Source of the DNA: Rhynchopus sp. YZ270_cl-10 | Taxonomy: Eukaryota; Euglenozoa; Diplonemea; Diplonemida; Diplonemidae | Length of the DNA: 64,000 bases | Assembly: GCA_964035575.1 (NCBI GenBank) | Contig: OZ037876.1 | Span: forward strand, 682,001-746,000 | Direction of reading: 5' to 3' | Shown: piece after piece, positions 18,741 through 29,920 of the stretch | Layout: every line of letters begins with the position of its first letter | How positions within the stretch are numbered: the stretch's first letter is position 1 | Notes under the pieces: generated by a model | Seen by the model: only the letters and a program-made list of their open reading frames with translations | The model's database searches: none | Told to the model about the DNA's origin: nothing | Made by a program: the position numbers and the translations under genes

Positions 18741-19036
18741 AAAGGGTAATGAAAACATGCCCGCGCCTCGATGGACACAGGCATTGGGTTTGCGGACTTG
18801 ACAGTCACAAAAAAAATGCAGCTTATTTTTTGCTTGAAAAAAGAACGATCTAAAATGCTACACGACAGATTTTTTTTTAACAACGTTTTCTTTTTCTTTT
18901 TTGCACCTCTCCTATTCCTGCCTCTATAGAGGCAATATTTTCTTCGTCTTCTTTGTCGTCACTCCGGGGGAGTTCTTGCTTAGCTGTATGGAGTGGTCAT
19001 AATAAAAATGTTTATTTACATTTTCCCCCTTTTTTT

Positions 19037-21458
19037 TCATACCGGACTAAGAGCTTTTCTACTGGGAGAAGACGACATTTTCCTTGAGTGGAACGGGGAT
19101 GTGGTGTTCTTTCTTGACCCGGTGGGGGATTTTGTGGTTTTGCGTGAGGGAGAGCTTGCAAGGTTATTACGACCACTACCGTTCCCTGGGGAGCGGTGTC
19201 TGAGGGGACGCGAGACTTGCTGGTCAAGGTGCGAGGGGCTCCTGACGACATGGCGTGCAGTGGTGGGCCAGGCCGCCTGGGCATCCCGACTGTGCTGGAT
19301 CTCATCCATGACCCCCTGCTTCACGAGACCAACACTGTTCAGCACACAGGTGATATCCTCTATTTTGCGAAGCACAGCCTCGTTTCTAGTGTCCCTCGTG
19401 GGCACCACATTGCGGTGCACCGGGGCCGATCGCACTGCATTGAGTTGACTATGTGTTACCTGCAGGGTTGAGAGGCTCTTGAACGGCGTTTTCTCTGTGG
19501 AGAGGCGGACACGCTTTTTTGTGTTGGTATCATTGTCACCATCGCTGGGACGCTTTCTGTTTTCTATCTCGATTTCCATGCGTTCGGCGTTGGCAGCGGC
19601 TGTGGCAGCGGCCTTGGAGAGTTGGGTGTCTTTGTCTTCTATGGTCGCGTTTGCAGAGGTGAGGTTCTTTTGGAGTTGTGTGGCGCGTGCTTCGGAGGCG
19701 TGGAGCTTTGCGAGCAGGGCGGCCATTTCTGCGTTGGGTGTGGTGGTTGGGGTCTCAGCATGGCTGAGCAGTACTTCGTATTCGTCGGCACGCTTTGCAT
19801 TCGCCTGGGCCTCTTCCTGAAGAGAGGCAAGCGCCGCCTTTGATGTGTGCAGCTTCCCTTCAGCCTCTTCCTTCTCCTTCCGAAGCTGCGCCATCTGCTT
19901 GCTTGCGTCCTGCACCTGCCTGCGCACCTCCTTCAGCTCCTTCTCCCCTTTCGACGCCTGCGAAGCATGTGTCTTCGCAGCCTCCTTCGCAGCCTGCATC
20001 GCAGCCTCGCACGTCGCAACACGCTGCTTCATCTCCTCGGAGCTGCTGATGTGCATCGCCACCTCGCCCTCAAGGGATGCCTGTCTTTCGATGAAGGTTT
20101 CGGATGCGCTGGATAGTCTGAAAGGGGGTTGTGTGTTGTGATCAGTTTTTGGTTAATCCTGTGGGTTGTGTTGTGGGCATACTTTGTGCGGAGCTCCTGG
20201 ACCTGTGTGGAAAGTTCGTGGCATTGCTTTTGCATGGCGTAGTCGAGCTCGGTGAAGAGCTCTGACTCTGCTTGGAACTCTTCGCATGCGAAGCGCATGA
20301 CTTGGGCGGCGGTGGCGACGGAGTTCGCATGGATCTGAAGAAGGGGTGGTTTTGTTTTGAGTTTGGTTTTTTGTATACCTGCTTCTCGCGCCGTTCTGCA
20401 TCAGCAAGATCGTCGATGTGCATCTGGTGCAGATGCGAATGTGCCTCCCATGAGACCGTCCACGAGCCGTCCGTCTCATTCACCTTGACAGAGTTGTACA
20501 CTACACGCGCTCTGTTCGCGAAGTTCAGTGTTGACATGGTTTCGGAGAAGTACCGCTTCGCTGCAGTGACACAGCAGATTAGATACGTCTGCGCAGTACC
20601 ACCGAGGGAGTGCGAGAGGAGACGCGTCAGCTTTGAGTCCCGGTAGTTGACATGCTGCTGGCGCTCTGCGAGGGAGTGGATCACATTCGTCAACGCAAGC
20701 AGCGAACGGTTGATGGCGCCACCCTCCCTTGCGGTACTCCCATCTGTGTAGCCCGCAGACTTTGCGTTCTCTGACCCAGCAAGATCGACAAGGTGGAGCA
20801 CCGAGGCACGCGTCTTACCCTGCATATGCGCCGAGATGCTGACACGGAATATCGTATGCGATCGCGAGGAATGCTCATTCATATCGGTCTTTGCCTTTCT
20901 GCGGTTCTCCTCTCCCAAGAGAAGCGCGTCGTTTGCAGCCTCTGCCGTCGCGGCAGGCTCTTGGTGCAGGCCCACAACGGAGTCGCACCGCACCTCTAGC
21001 TCCTTCACACTGCCGGAGAGGAGGTCGAACACCTTTTCGTTGTGTATCTCGAAGTACGCCACCTCTACACGGTAGCGCCACTGCGGGCGTGTTGCCATCT
21101 CATCGAAAAGCGCTGCAACAAGCCGCTCTGATACACCCGGGTCCTGCGCACAGCCACGCATCGTATGCGTCTTACCTGTCGCAGTCTGCCCATAAGCAAG
21201 AATAGTACCAGACTTTCCATCCAAAGCTGCAGTAGTAATTTCCTGCAGCTCTCCAAACACATTCGCATTCGAGCACGCCGGCGCAAAGATCTTCTGAAAC
21301 AAAAACCCCTTCGACCCACGCTCCGCATCCTTCCCCTGAAGCGGACATATCCGATGTTCTGTGTAGTCCAACACCTTGTCATAGCTGTTCGTCAAATCCG
21401 CTGCCCCTTCATTCACAACAGGACGCAACCTCACGAACACCTTGATTTTGTCGGCCAT
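19037..21458 (-). CDS. N-terminal-motor kinesin
   Basis: Microtubule motor of 770 residues in three exons (21458-20379, 20334-20183, 20117-19037) with introns of 44 and 65 nt starting GTATAC and GTATGC. Motor domain at about 1-340: start KIKVFVRLRP, P-loop GQTATGKT, switch I NEHSSRSH, switch II LVDLAGSE, and NYRDSKLTRLLSHSLGG. All nucleotide-binding motifs are intact, so ATPase activity is expected. After the motor come heptad-rich coiled coil (exon 3, KEVRRQVQDASKQMAQLRKE) for dimerisation and a basic Ser-rich tail (SSPSRKTTKSPTGSRK). The short neck and N-terminal motor imply plus-end direction; a kinesin-7-like placement is possible but not decided. Start ATG 21458 opens directly on the motor; a TTTTTTTCAG lies 19 bases upstream of it. 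Confidence 0.92.
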
Positions 21459-21552
21459 TGTTTTTGTGTTGTTCTGAAAAAAATTGATGATTTTTTTTTT
21501 TTGAAAATTTGAAAGTAAAGGAAGAGGGATCTTATCGCAAAGGGCTATTTTC

Positions 21553-22677
21553 TTAAGGGCCAATTTTGCATTGCCCGGTTTGGTTTAAGCTTCTGCATCC
21601 CACACGGACGTCCTTCATCTTCTCCCAGAGAGATAGAAGGCGTTCTTCTTCGCCTGGTGGGCAGGGGTCGGGGGGGAGAGGTGCCATGGGGGGGTCTCTG
21701 CAGGCGATGTTCATGAGAATGTCGCTTTCGAGAATGGCGTAGTCTTCGCTGTAGTGCGCGCCGTCTGAGCTGTGCAGGGGGATCTGCTTTGTCATGGGTG
21801 AGGTGTCGATCATGCTGACGTTCGAACAGCTTGCTGCAAGCCGCAACGCTTTGCGGAATACACTTGCCTTCTCTGGACTGTTGCATTGATAGCACAAATC
21901 GCTTGGCGGGCATCGATCAATATTCACAAAATGAATCGGCCACACCAAAAACAACGCATCCTCTCTCTTATGCGAATTAATATGCTCAATCACCTTCTTC
22001 GCGCCAATATAGAAAGAGCGCACCCCGCAAAAGCTCATCCCCATATCCCACATCCCACCGTTGAGGAGGAGGACGTCGGCTCTCTCGAGGTGGCGGTGTT
22101 TGAAGGCTGGGTGGTTTTCGGGGAAGAGCTCGTGGTTGAGGTAGTTGAAGGAGTTGGTGCGGACCCATTCTAAGCCGTTGTAGAGACCGCTTTTGACTTC
22201 GGGAAATTTGCGCTTTTTTGCGTGATACCGTTTGATGTCGTGAGTGGAGCGTTTTTTGTCATAACGCAGCCACGTATTATGCGACGGCCTGGTTCTGAAG
22301 ATGCCTCTCGTCAACGAATCTGTGAATGACACAAAATACTTCTCCAGCACGCATGCCGCAGTCCCTCGCAGGCCAAACTCCTTAATCGCACACCCTGTAG
22401 CATCAGGCACCCAACCCAACTCAAAACGCGACGTCGTATTCACCATCACCCCAGGGTACAAACTAGCAACAGACTCGCAGTGTGTATAGTTTCTTTCCCT
22501 TTGTGTTCGAGGCTTTTCTTGAAGTGCTTTTTGATCGTCCTTAGCATTCTGCAAGACAGATTGGAGAAGGGGAAGGCGTGTCTGCGAACCTCCCTGCGAA
22601 TGCACTGCATTGACGATCACATCGATTATGCAAGCAACCAACGAGAATGCCGCAAACCAGAACGCCGCTCGGTTCAT
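21553..22677 (-). CDS. Type II membrane SGNH/PC-esterase-like protein
   Basis: Single exon, 374 residues. A hydrophobic stretch at about 5-25 (FWFAAFSLVACIIDVIV) is a likely signal anchor, putting the rest in the Golgi or ER lumen. The lumenal part has an SGNH-hydrolase pattern: FTDSLTRG (block I Ser), LLLNGGMWDMG (block III), and SSDGAHYSEDYAIL carrying the D-x-x-H pair near the C-terminus. The FTDS start replaces the usual GDS glycine. N-glycosylation sites (NYT, NTT, NVS, NQT) and several Cys fit a secretory protein. Such domains in the PC-esterase/Cas1p/TBL group acetylate or deacetylate glycans; the substrate here is unknown. Confidence 0.7.
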   Translation of the reverse strand: MNRAAFWFAAFSLVACIIDVIVNAVHSQGGSQTRLPLLQSVLQNAKDDQKALQEKPRTQRERNYTHCESVASLYPGVMVNTTSRFELGWVPDATGCAIKEFGLRGTAACVLEKYFVSFTDSLTRGIFRTRPSHNTWLRYDKKRSTHDIKRYHAKKRKFPEVKSGLYNGLEWVRTNSFNYLNHELFPENHPAFKHRHLERADVLLLNGGMWDMGMSFCGVRSFYIGAKKVIEHINSHKREDALFLVWPIHFVNIDRCPPSDLCYQCNSPEKASVFRKALRLAASCSNVSMIDTSPMTKQIPLHSSDGAHYSEDYAILESDILMNIACRDPPMAPLPPDPCPPGEEERLLSLWEKMKDVRVGCRSLNQTGQCKIGP

Positions 22678-22720
22678 ATTAAAGAATGTGGAGAAAGGGG
22701 GGGAAGAGAAAGGAACGTTG

Positions 22721-22758
22721 CCTTGAAATACAAAGCCCTCTCGTGAACAGTGTACCAG
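22721..22758 (+). repeat. Repeat family C copy, short
   Basis: CCTTGAAATACAAAGCCCTC then TCGTGAACAGTGTACC. Lies 44 bases upstream of the SGNH-like start codon. Confidence 0.8.
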
Positions 22759-22906
22759 GAAAGAAGGGGGATATCAAAAAGAAGAAATAAAAACAGTTCA
22801 AAACATTGTCCCCCAACGTGGTGTGTAAATTAAGGGAAGCAATCTGGAAAAAAAGGGGGTGTGCTTTTTTGTGGGATGTAGTGGGGTAGGGTGGAATAAA
22901 ACTGGG

Positions 22907-22980
22907 CTTGAAATTCAACAGCCCGTTCGTGAACAGTGTACCTTGGTGAGAAGTGGGTGTGCTGGCAGTCCTACATTCAT
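22907..22980 (+). repeat. Repeat family C copy with internal deletion
   Basis: CTTGAAATTCAACAGCCCGT, then GAACAGTGTACCTTGGTGAG, and an end GCAGTCCTACATTCATT. The CCGGGG-GGACACCCAACC middle is missing. Confidence 0.75.
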
Positions 22981-24046
22981 TTAGGATAATTTACATCTGA
23001 AGAAAATGTGGGGGGGGGGGGTATGTGGTTTCCTTTTTGACACCATTTCTTGAGTATTTTGTTGAAGGGTTATTGGGGGGGTGGTGGGATTTGGTATCAA
23101 CGACTGCGATCGAAACGACACAAAAAAAAGGAGTATCGGATCAAACACAAAAAAAGAAAAAAATACACACAAAACACAAAGACGCAAAAATAAATAAAAT
23201 ACGCAAAAATAAACGAAAAAAAGAAAAAAAAACACACACCCTCTCCCCTACCGGCCACCCAAAGAGGTGTTCGAAAGAAAGCCAGAGAAAAGAGAGTCAT
23301 GAAAAAAGGGGGGGTAAAAAAACCTTTTCAATCCTTTCCTCTTAATATTTATCTTCACTTTTTTTTTTGTGTTTGCTTTTTTTTTTGTTTCGCAAAAAAG
23401 AGAGGGTATGAATTCATTCCCTTCCCTTTTCTTCATTTTCTCGTATTTTCTGCTAAAATAAGCAACAAAAATCTGATTTCATTTTTGAATGAAAATACAT
23501 CTCATAGCAATCCGCTTTGAATTGCTGTAAACAGAGAGAACAAAAAAGGTTTTTTGCAAAGCTAATCCCTGAGCCTCTCAATGCGCACCTTAGACAAAAA
23601 AAAACACACTAAAAAGATAAATGAAAAAGGGTACAGAAAGGAAATGAAAAGAGAGGCGGTTTGAAGACTTATTTCGGTTAACAAAAACAATGAAAAGGAG
23701 CTTATCTCTAAAGGGCGGTATGGGGGGGGTAGGGGGGGTATAAGAATTTTCTCTTTTTTGAAAATACTGTGAAAAAAAGCAGAGGGGAGGTATTTTGAAA
23801 ATGTGTTTGTTTTTGAGGGGAGGTTATGTGTATATAACGTGCCGCATTGGTTTCGTTTGAAGAAGAAGAAAAAAGAATTCTTCATACACATACCCCGCTC
23901 TCTTTGCGTGAATTTTTGCATTTTTTTTTTCTTTTTTGAGACGAAGCTGCATCGTTTGCATGCTTGCAAGAGTATGCAAAAAAGAAAAGAAAAAAGAAAA
24001 GGAAAATAAAAGAAGAAAATAATGTGGAAGGGGTAAAAACGAGAAG

Positions 24047-24098
24047 AGAAGATGAAAGTGCAAACGCCTCATCGTTCATAGGCGGACGCATGCATTGA
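24047..24098 (+). repeat. Hairpin repeat family B copy
   Basis: GATGAAAGTGCAAACGCCTC then ATCGTTCATAGGCGGACGCA. Two substitutions relative to the 18587 copy. Confidence 0.75.
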
Positions 24099-24274
24099 GG
24101 GGGGAAAAAAGGTGCCGAAAGACTTTTTAAAAATACACATAATTTGCAAAACACAAGTACGTGGACGGTGCAGTGCGATCCCTCTTCTTCCTTCCCATTC
24201 ATTTCCCAGCCTCAGTTGTGATGGGGGAAGGTGTTGGGGTTGTGCACCTTTCTGGCAAAAGGGGAAAAAAAATA

Positions 24275-24330
24275 ATGTAAGATGTACCTCGCTTCGACCC
24301 TTACCCTTCTTGCCTCGCTTAGTCACCTTG
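24275..24330 (+). repeat. Hairpin repeat family A, expanded copy
   Basis: TGTAAGATGTACCTCGCTTC, about 18 extra bases, then GCCTCGCTTAGTCACCTTG. Looks like two overlapping or inserted copies. Confidence 0.5.
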
Positions 24331-24946
24331 AAAAAGAAAATAGAGAGAGGTACTGTATTGACAGTGTTTTTTTACTAAATACTTTACTTCATTTCTGATT
24401 GCCGCAGAAAACGTTTTCGGGTGAGGGGTGGAATAAACGCTACAAGACCTAAAAGACACACACACAAAAACATTGTAGATAAATATAAAGGCACCTAAAA
24501 AATATTTTCATCATATGCAATCAATAAATTGATAGTATATGGTGAGGGATCAACAAAAATGGTCCCATCTTTCTTTTTATGGTGTGTGTTTTGCAAAACG
24601 TAGAAAAGAAAAGTAAAATGCTTCGTGCACAAGTTGAAACTTCAGTAGATTGGTTTCTGATATTAACCCTGTTTCAGTCCTAAGAATCATACAGTTGTAT
24701 TCAAAAGGGTGGACATCTTCAGTGATTTCCCTTTAAATGGTGGGTGAATATCGTGAAACCGATGTTCGTGTGAACATTTGGTACCTTCTACTTCAGTTTT
24801 TTGTTTCGGGAATACACAAAATACAAAAGTTTTTTTTTTCTTTTTTCTTATTCCTTTCTCTGTCCTTACTGGATGTAATGTTTGATACTAAAAAATAAAA
24901 ACTCAAGGAGCGAAGGTGGTAAATAATACCCACGAGAGACACAGGT

Positions 24947-25572
24947 GCAGGGGTTAAGTTAGGGCGGGTTTCTGGGTTTTCAAAACCCGGTTTTCGGGTT
25001 TTCGGGTTTTTCAAAAAAAAAAAAAAAAAAATGGAATCTGAAAAAAAAAAAAACGAAAAATCCAAATTTTTGGGTGGTGTAGGCTGGGAAGGTGGGGTAG
25101 GGGTGGGGGCGGAGCCCCCTCCCGCCCCACCCTCTAAGAAAAAAAATATCCTCCCGACCCAAACAAACCCCCGTCAGAACTGGGAATTATTCATATGAAG
25201 AGGCAACAGGGATCTCTGGCGAACTTCGGGTTCAGTACTAGTGTTGCGAGAGTGCGGATGAGGCAGGAAGTGGGAACTGAGGTTGGTGAGGGGTACACCA
25301 GTCCTGTTCTTCAAATTTATGCTCCAAAATTGTTAGGACAAATCCAAAAATCCCCAGGGTCCCCCCATTTTTTAGTGGGATTTTTGAACTTTGCCCAAAA
25401 ATTGCGGAATTTTTTTCCCGCTCGCTACGCTCGCGGAGGTGCACCTTAAAAATTTTCCCGCTCGCTGCGCTCGCGGAGGGAATGGGTTATTTTTCGCAAA
25501 ATCCAGAAAAACCGAAAAAAACCCAGAAAACCCGACTCAGCGAGAAAAAAAAAAAGCTAACTTAACCCCTGC
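24947..25572. mobile_element. 626-bp terminal-inverted-repeat element
   Basis: Ends GCAGGGGTTAAGTTAG and inverse CTAACTTAACCCCTGC are perfect over 16 bases. The 6-bp direct repeat ACAGGT flanks both (24941-24946 and 25573-25578). Inner ends continue as imperfect repeats of CGGGTTTTCTGGGTTTT. The interior has a direct repeat TTTTCCCGCTCGCT and CGCTCGCGGAGG (about 25418 and 25457). No transposase is encoded. Superfamily unassigned. Confidence 0.8.
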
Positions 25573-26048
25573 ACAGGTGGATAGTTTAAAAAAAAAAAAA
25601 TCGATCGATGCTGAACGAAAGAGAGAGGGATTGTTTTTGACACTTTTTTGAATTTTTTGTTTTGTTTTTTGTTTTTCACTTTTCTTATTTTTCCGTTCGT
25701 TTTTGATAACAAGTCAACGAGGCTGAAACAGCAACGTTGTTTTTTTTGCCCCTTGCCACCCACACCCCGCTTTTTTTTTTGTCTTGCAGCGACAATCACC
25801 TTACCAAAATAAAAACCAGGTGACATGAGAGGGTTTTATATTCATTTTAGCTGAAGCTATTTTTAATAATCTGTTTTAGTATTAGACGCCATTCCGACGC
25901 TTCACTAAAAGTACTCTCAAGATTATTTTTTTAACATGCTGTTTGTTGGCCAAATCATATACCGGGTTTTTTGCACTTCAAAAGTTGGGAAATCATTTTT
26001 TCTTTTGAGTATAGGTGACATACGACACTAAAAGAAGAGAAAAAACAC

Positions 26049-26085
26049 TGTCAGATAAACCAAAGCCTTGGTTCGTCACCTTGAT
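26049..26085 (+). repeat. Hairpin repeat family A copy
   Basis: TGTCAGATAAACCAAAGCCT then TGGTTCGTCACCTTG. The stem here would be CCAA and TTGG, not CTAAGC and GCTTAG. Confidence 0.45.
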
Positions 26086-26559
26086 CATAATATAATAAAA
26101 AAAGACCTCGTGCAAAAAAAAAAACCCCCCCCCCGATTTGATGGAAAACTAAAACATGCCCCACCTATTGCTGAGAAAGAGACGTTGAAAAAATTGTATT
26201 GAAAAAAAAAGGAAAAAAGAGGGAGGGTCGTATAAGGGATATTTTGAGAACCTAAAATGATAAACCCAGAGAAGGGTGTTCTCATCATTTTGCTTGTTTT
26301 TTTTTTTTTTTTTTTGCCTAGCCTTGTGCGAAGAAGATGTTACACAAGACGTAAAGACTACTTTTTTTTATGCCAGCCCCGCCGCTACTATTTTCCATCT
26401 TTCACTGCAAAAAAATGCAAAAAAAAAAGGGTTCGTTGAGTTGACTCTGTGATGTAAAAACACTGCATTTTTTACACCGCCGCAAACGCGAGAGAGAAAA
26501 AAAAACTCGCAACATAACTCAAAAAAAAATCAGAAATTATAGCGGCGGGGCTGTTTTAT

Positions 26560-26810
26560 GCTTGTAAATATATGAAAAACGGGGTGGGATATGAGGAGGA
26601 AATGAAAGGAGGGAGTTGACACACTTTTCCTACAACAGTGCTAAAAAAAATAAGTTTTTCATCCAAAATCTGCCCAGCCGGCTGGGAGGATTTCGGATGA
26701 TATACGCCAATGGACATATTTTGCCAATCTGCTTCAGAAAGTCTTTGCAAAACAGGTTGCCCATCTTGAAGAAAGGCATCCCTCCATTTCAAAAAAAATT
26801 TTTTTTGAAA
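26560..26810 (-). pseudogene. Coding-like remnant, family unknown
   Basis: One minus frame reads WRDAFLQDGQPVLQRLSEAD and then WQNMSIGVYHPKSSQPAGQI, which has the composition of a real protein, unlike its poly-Phe surroundings. No start, splice sites or family could be recognised. It could be a degraded exon or chance. Confidence 0.2.
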
Positions 26811-27390
26811 GAAAAATGAATCTTAGCAATACACACGAAGAGCAGGAACTTCCACCCCACTCCTGGGTGTATTGCTGTATTTGAAAAAGAAAAAAAAAAT
26901 ATGATGACACTGCAGAAGAAACGCAAAACCACCAAAAACAAAAAAAAACGCGAAGCCAGCGTCGTCGCCACCTGACTGGCCAACGACAATTGCTTAAACG
27001 ACTCCGGCATCACATAAACGTGTGTAGTATAGTGGAGCTCATCCTTCGGGTGTCTACACTAAGACAACCAAGTTGTTCAACAAAAAAACAAAAAATGGAG
27101 ACCATTGATGAAGTTTTGTTTTGAGCGTTTTTTTTCAGCAAAATTAATATTCGTGGTAAATAAAAGAAAAGGGAAAAGTTGCGTTAGTTGTATTGTTTTT
27201 TTGCGCATATTTTTTTGTTGTACACCTCGCTTAGGGCGGGGAGTATCTTTTTTTTTGGTGTCAATGTCACCCTTCTTTTTTTAAATATCCGCTGTGTGAA
27301 TTTCCTTAACCTCTCGGCAGGATCAGATGCCATCATCTTGCTGAGCGCTCTTGGAGGGGAAAAATAAAAGAAAATAAACCCTTTGTGAGA

Positions 27391-27418
27391 CGAATGTGCC
27401 TCTCGTGCACACACATCA
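27391..27418 (+). repeat. Hairpin repeat family A copy with a different stem
   Basis: Stem TGTGC (27395-27399), loop CTCTCGT (27400-27406), stem GCACA (27407-27411). The loop equals that of the 18521 copy while both stem arms differ together. Confidence 0.75.
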
Positions 27419-27483
27419 ATCTAGCAGCCTTGCAACACACCACATCCCCATTTTATTAAATAAAACGGAAGCGTTGACGGTTG

Positions 27484-27512
27484 GCCTAAGTCTAAGCCTG
27501 CTCAGTCACAAA
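27484..27512 (+). repeat. Hairpin repeat family A, weak copy
   Basis: CCTAAGTCTAAGCCTGCTCA then GTCAC. Confidence 0.45.
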
Positions 27513-28108
27513 AAAAAAATTAGATTTCATCCTTTTCCTCCTTGGACACTCGTTGATGCTGCATTTAATGTACATCTGTTCTGGTACGCAAAAAAAAAAA
27601 AAAAAAAGAAGTGGGGATGGTGTAAACGAGAAAGAACACATTTTTTTTGAAAAATAGAATCAAAAAGGGGGTGGAAGTAAAAGATATTTCAGAGCAACGA
27701 CAATAACACTCCAAAAAAAAATGGGGGGAGAAAAAAGGAGAGGTGGCACTGTCCGACCTTTGGTTGATTTTTTTTTTTTTGAAAAATACCCTGCGGGGAA
27801 AGGGGGGGGATCTTCTCCGTCGTATTCGTATCGCGGGAAAAGGGTAATAAGAGGAGGGGGTTTTGCGTAGCCATTGTTTTTGAAAACATTTGCATAAAAA
27901 AAAAAAACAACAAAAAAAAATTTGCAAGCTGCCTTACTACCGTACGATGTCGCTTTAAAGTGCAGGAGTAGGGGGATTTTTTGTTTTGTTTTTCGATTTT
28001 GAAGAGGAGAGAACTTTGCTTTTTTTTTTTTTGGCCTTTTTTTTTTCTAAAATTTTGTAAGTGCTGGTACCAGGGCGCTAACGCGCTTCGAAGACACGGC
28101 CCTAGTAA

Positions 28109-29048
28109 CAGGCCTAATGCTAACTTTGGGGGAGGGGGGAAAAAAGTGAACCGACGGGGAAAAAAAAAAAAACGAAAAAAAAATTTCCCTCCGGGAAGGG
28201 GTCCAGGGTTTTCGCTTATCTTCATGAAAAAAATTTTCCCCCAAAATCGTGAAGATATGTCCAAAAAGGGGTCAACAAAAAGTTTTCGCGCTCCGCTCGA
28301 AAAGGTCCGTTCATTTCGCGTAAATACGTGATGACGTGGGATGGTAACGTACATCAAGAACCAAACTAACCCTTTTCTCACGTTTTTCCACGTCAAGCCC
28401 TCGCACTAGGTTCTCTCTCGTGAACGAAACCTTCCCTCAGTACAAGAAGAAACGGCGGTTGACATCAAAACTTTCTGGCGAAGCCACGGTACGCAACATT
28501 TCAAAAATTGTGACCTAAAACCGAACATTTTTACAGCCAAACTATGGTAGAGGGCTGTGGGCTACCAGGTTTTGAGCTGCGCCGCAGGCGCACGGTAGGC
28601 TACTTTTTTTTATTTTTTCTGGCAAGGGGGGTGCATCATTGAATCCCTGAAACAAGTCTCCATCGTCACTGCCACCGCCATCGCAATCGCCATCTTCGCT
28701 TTCCTCTTTAACATCAACAGATGCAACACCGCTCTCTGTATCTTCAGAGCTCAGAACTTCTCCAACACTCGATGTCTCGTCGACTGACAGACCCTCCTCC
28801 TCCTCGAATCCAGTGGTGGGGGCCGCAGTATGCACCGCTGTGTCCTTCTTTTAATCTCCCTTCCTCCTGAAGATGCGGGCGCAGGCGCCCACATCTCCAG
28901 GACCTAGGTTCCCACGGCATACCACAGGCAGAGAACCCCCCATCCCAAAAAAACCCCCTTTTTAAGGGTGAACCGACGAACCAACGGATAAAAAAAAAAA
29001 ATAATAAATAAAAGTGAACCGACGAACCAACGGTTAGCATTAGGCCTG
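28109..29048. mobile_element. 940-bp hAT-like non-autonomous DNA transposon
   Basis: Ends CAGGCCTAATGCTAAC and inverse are perfect over 16 bases, followed on both inner sides by GTGAACCGACG motifs. The 8-bp direct repeat CCTAGTAA flanks exactly (28101-28108 and 29049-29056). An 8-bp duplication with CAGG-type ends is the hAT signature. An acidic minus-strand ORF at 28542-28835 (SSEDTESGVASVDVKEESED) may be a leftover of coding sequence or captured host DNA; no hAT transposase motif is seen. Confidence 0.85.
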
Positions 29049-29082
29049 CCTAGTAAAACAAAAACAAAAACAAAAAAAAAAA

Positions 29083-29130
29083 AGAGAAGTTGAAAGTGCA
29101 AACGCCTCCGTTCCTCGGAGGAGAGCACTG
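29083..29130 (+). repeat. Hairpin repeat family B copy with stronger stem
   Basis: AAGTTGAAAGTGCAAACG, then CCTCCG, loop TTCCT, CGGAGG. The stem is 6 bp here; arms differ from the CCG/CGG form yet still pair. Confidence 0.7.
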
Positions 29131-29640
29131 AAAATAGCAGTATGGTTTTGCAGCAAAAACGAAATAGTTTTTTGGGAGGTTTTGTGAAGTCGGGGGGGAT
29201 ACCGAAAAAAGCAACCCCCTGACCAAGATGAATGGGCCTCACGGGAGCATGCATCTCTGTACACACCGTTCGGGGTAAAAAAAAATATGTGTCTTGTTAA
29301 TGGGAATGCCAATTTGGATGCGATTCCCAAAAATTAGTACCAACTTATTTTACACGCACAGTATGGTTTCACAAAAGGGGGGATCCGGACTTCATGGGAA
29401 ATAGATGTCGGAATACCTCTATCAAACCCCCCAAAAAAAAATAAAACCAAAAAAAAAAAGTTGCAGGATGAATATGACTTTCATGTGCATACCCATCTGC
29501 AATAATCACAAAATCAAAAGAGGTAAAGAGACGAAATAGAATCATATATTTTTGAAGAAAAAAAAAATTAACTCAAAAAAGAAAACGGCGATTTTTCTAC
29601 ACAACAAAAAAAATATTTAAAAAAAAAAGGTGTTCTTGAA

Positions 29641-29671
29641 GAAAACAAAGCCCTCTCTTGGCAGTGTCCTT
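29641..29671 (+). repeat. Repeat family C, short fragment
   Basis: AAAACAAAGCCCTCTCTTGG then CAGTGTCC. Confidence 0.55.
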
Positions 29672-29879
29672 CAAAAAAAATAATAATAATGAACAACCCA
29701 CCACCCCCCCTTTCTCTTCCGCCAGAGCAAGAGTCTGATATAATTATATCGTCTCGTGAGGGAATCTATGCGGAAAAGGGCAAGGGTGGGGGTGGGTTTT
29801 GCAAAGTGAGTGTTCTGTTGAAAGGCCGTTTTTGGGGGGACAAAAAAATAATAATAAAAACGAAAAAAAAAACCCAGAA

Positions 29880-29920
29880 AAGCGCAAAACACCTCACCGG
29901 ACACCGGCGGGCACACTAAC
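29880..29920 (+). repeat. Hairpin repeat family B copy
   Basis: GCGCAAAACACCTCACCGG, loop ACA, CCGGCGGGCAC. CCGG and CCGG pair. Confidence 0.6.

Larger units (their letters stand above)
17929..19036. other. Spacer dense in hairpin repeats
   Basis: No gene seen. Five repeat copies of families A, B and C lie within 17998-18740, including the block A-B-C-A at 18521-18740. The rest is AT-rich. Confidence 0.6.
22678..24940. other. Spacer, left part of the large gene-poor region
   Basis: AT-rich with family A, B and C copies listed separately. Small ORFs here are translations of T and A runs (poly-Phe, poly-Lys). No gene seen. Confidence 0.55.
25579..28100. other. Spacer between two transposon relics
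   Basis: Long A and T runs. It contains weak and strong family A copies and a coding-like fragment at 26560-26810. Nothing else is recognisable. Confidence 0.5.

Noticed and set aside
22981-27927. Poly-Phe and poly-Lys ORFs as small membrane proteins
   Set aside because: They are translations of T and A homopolymers.
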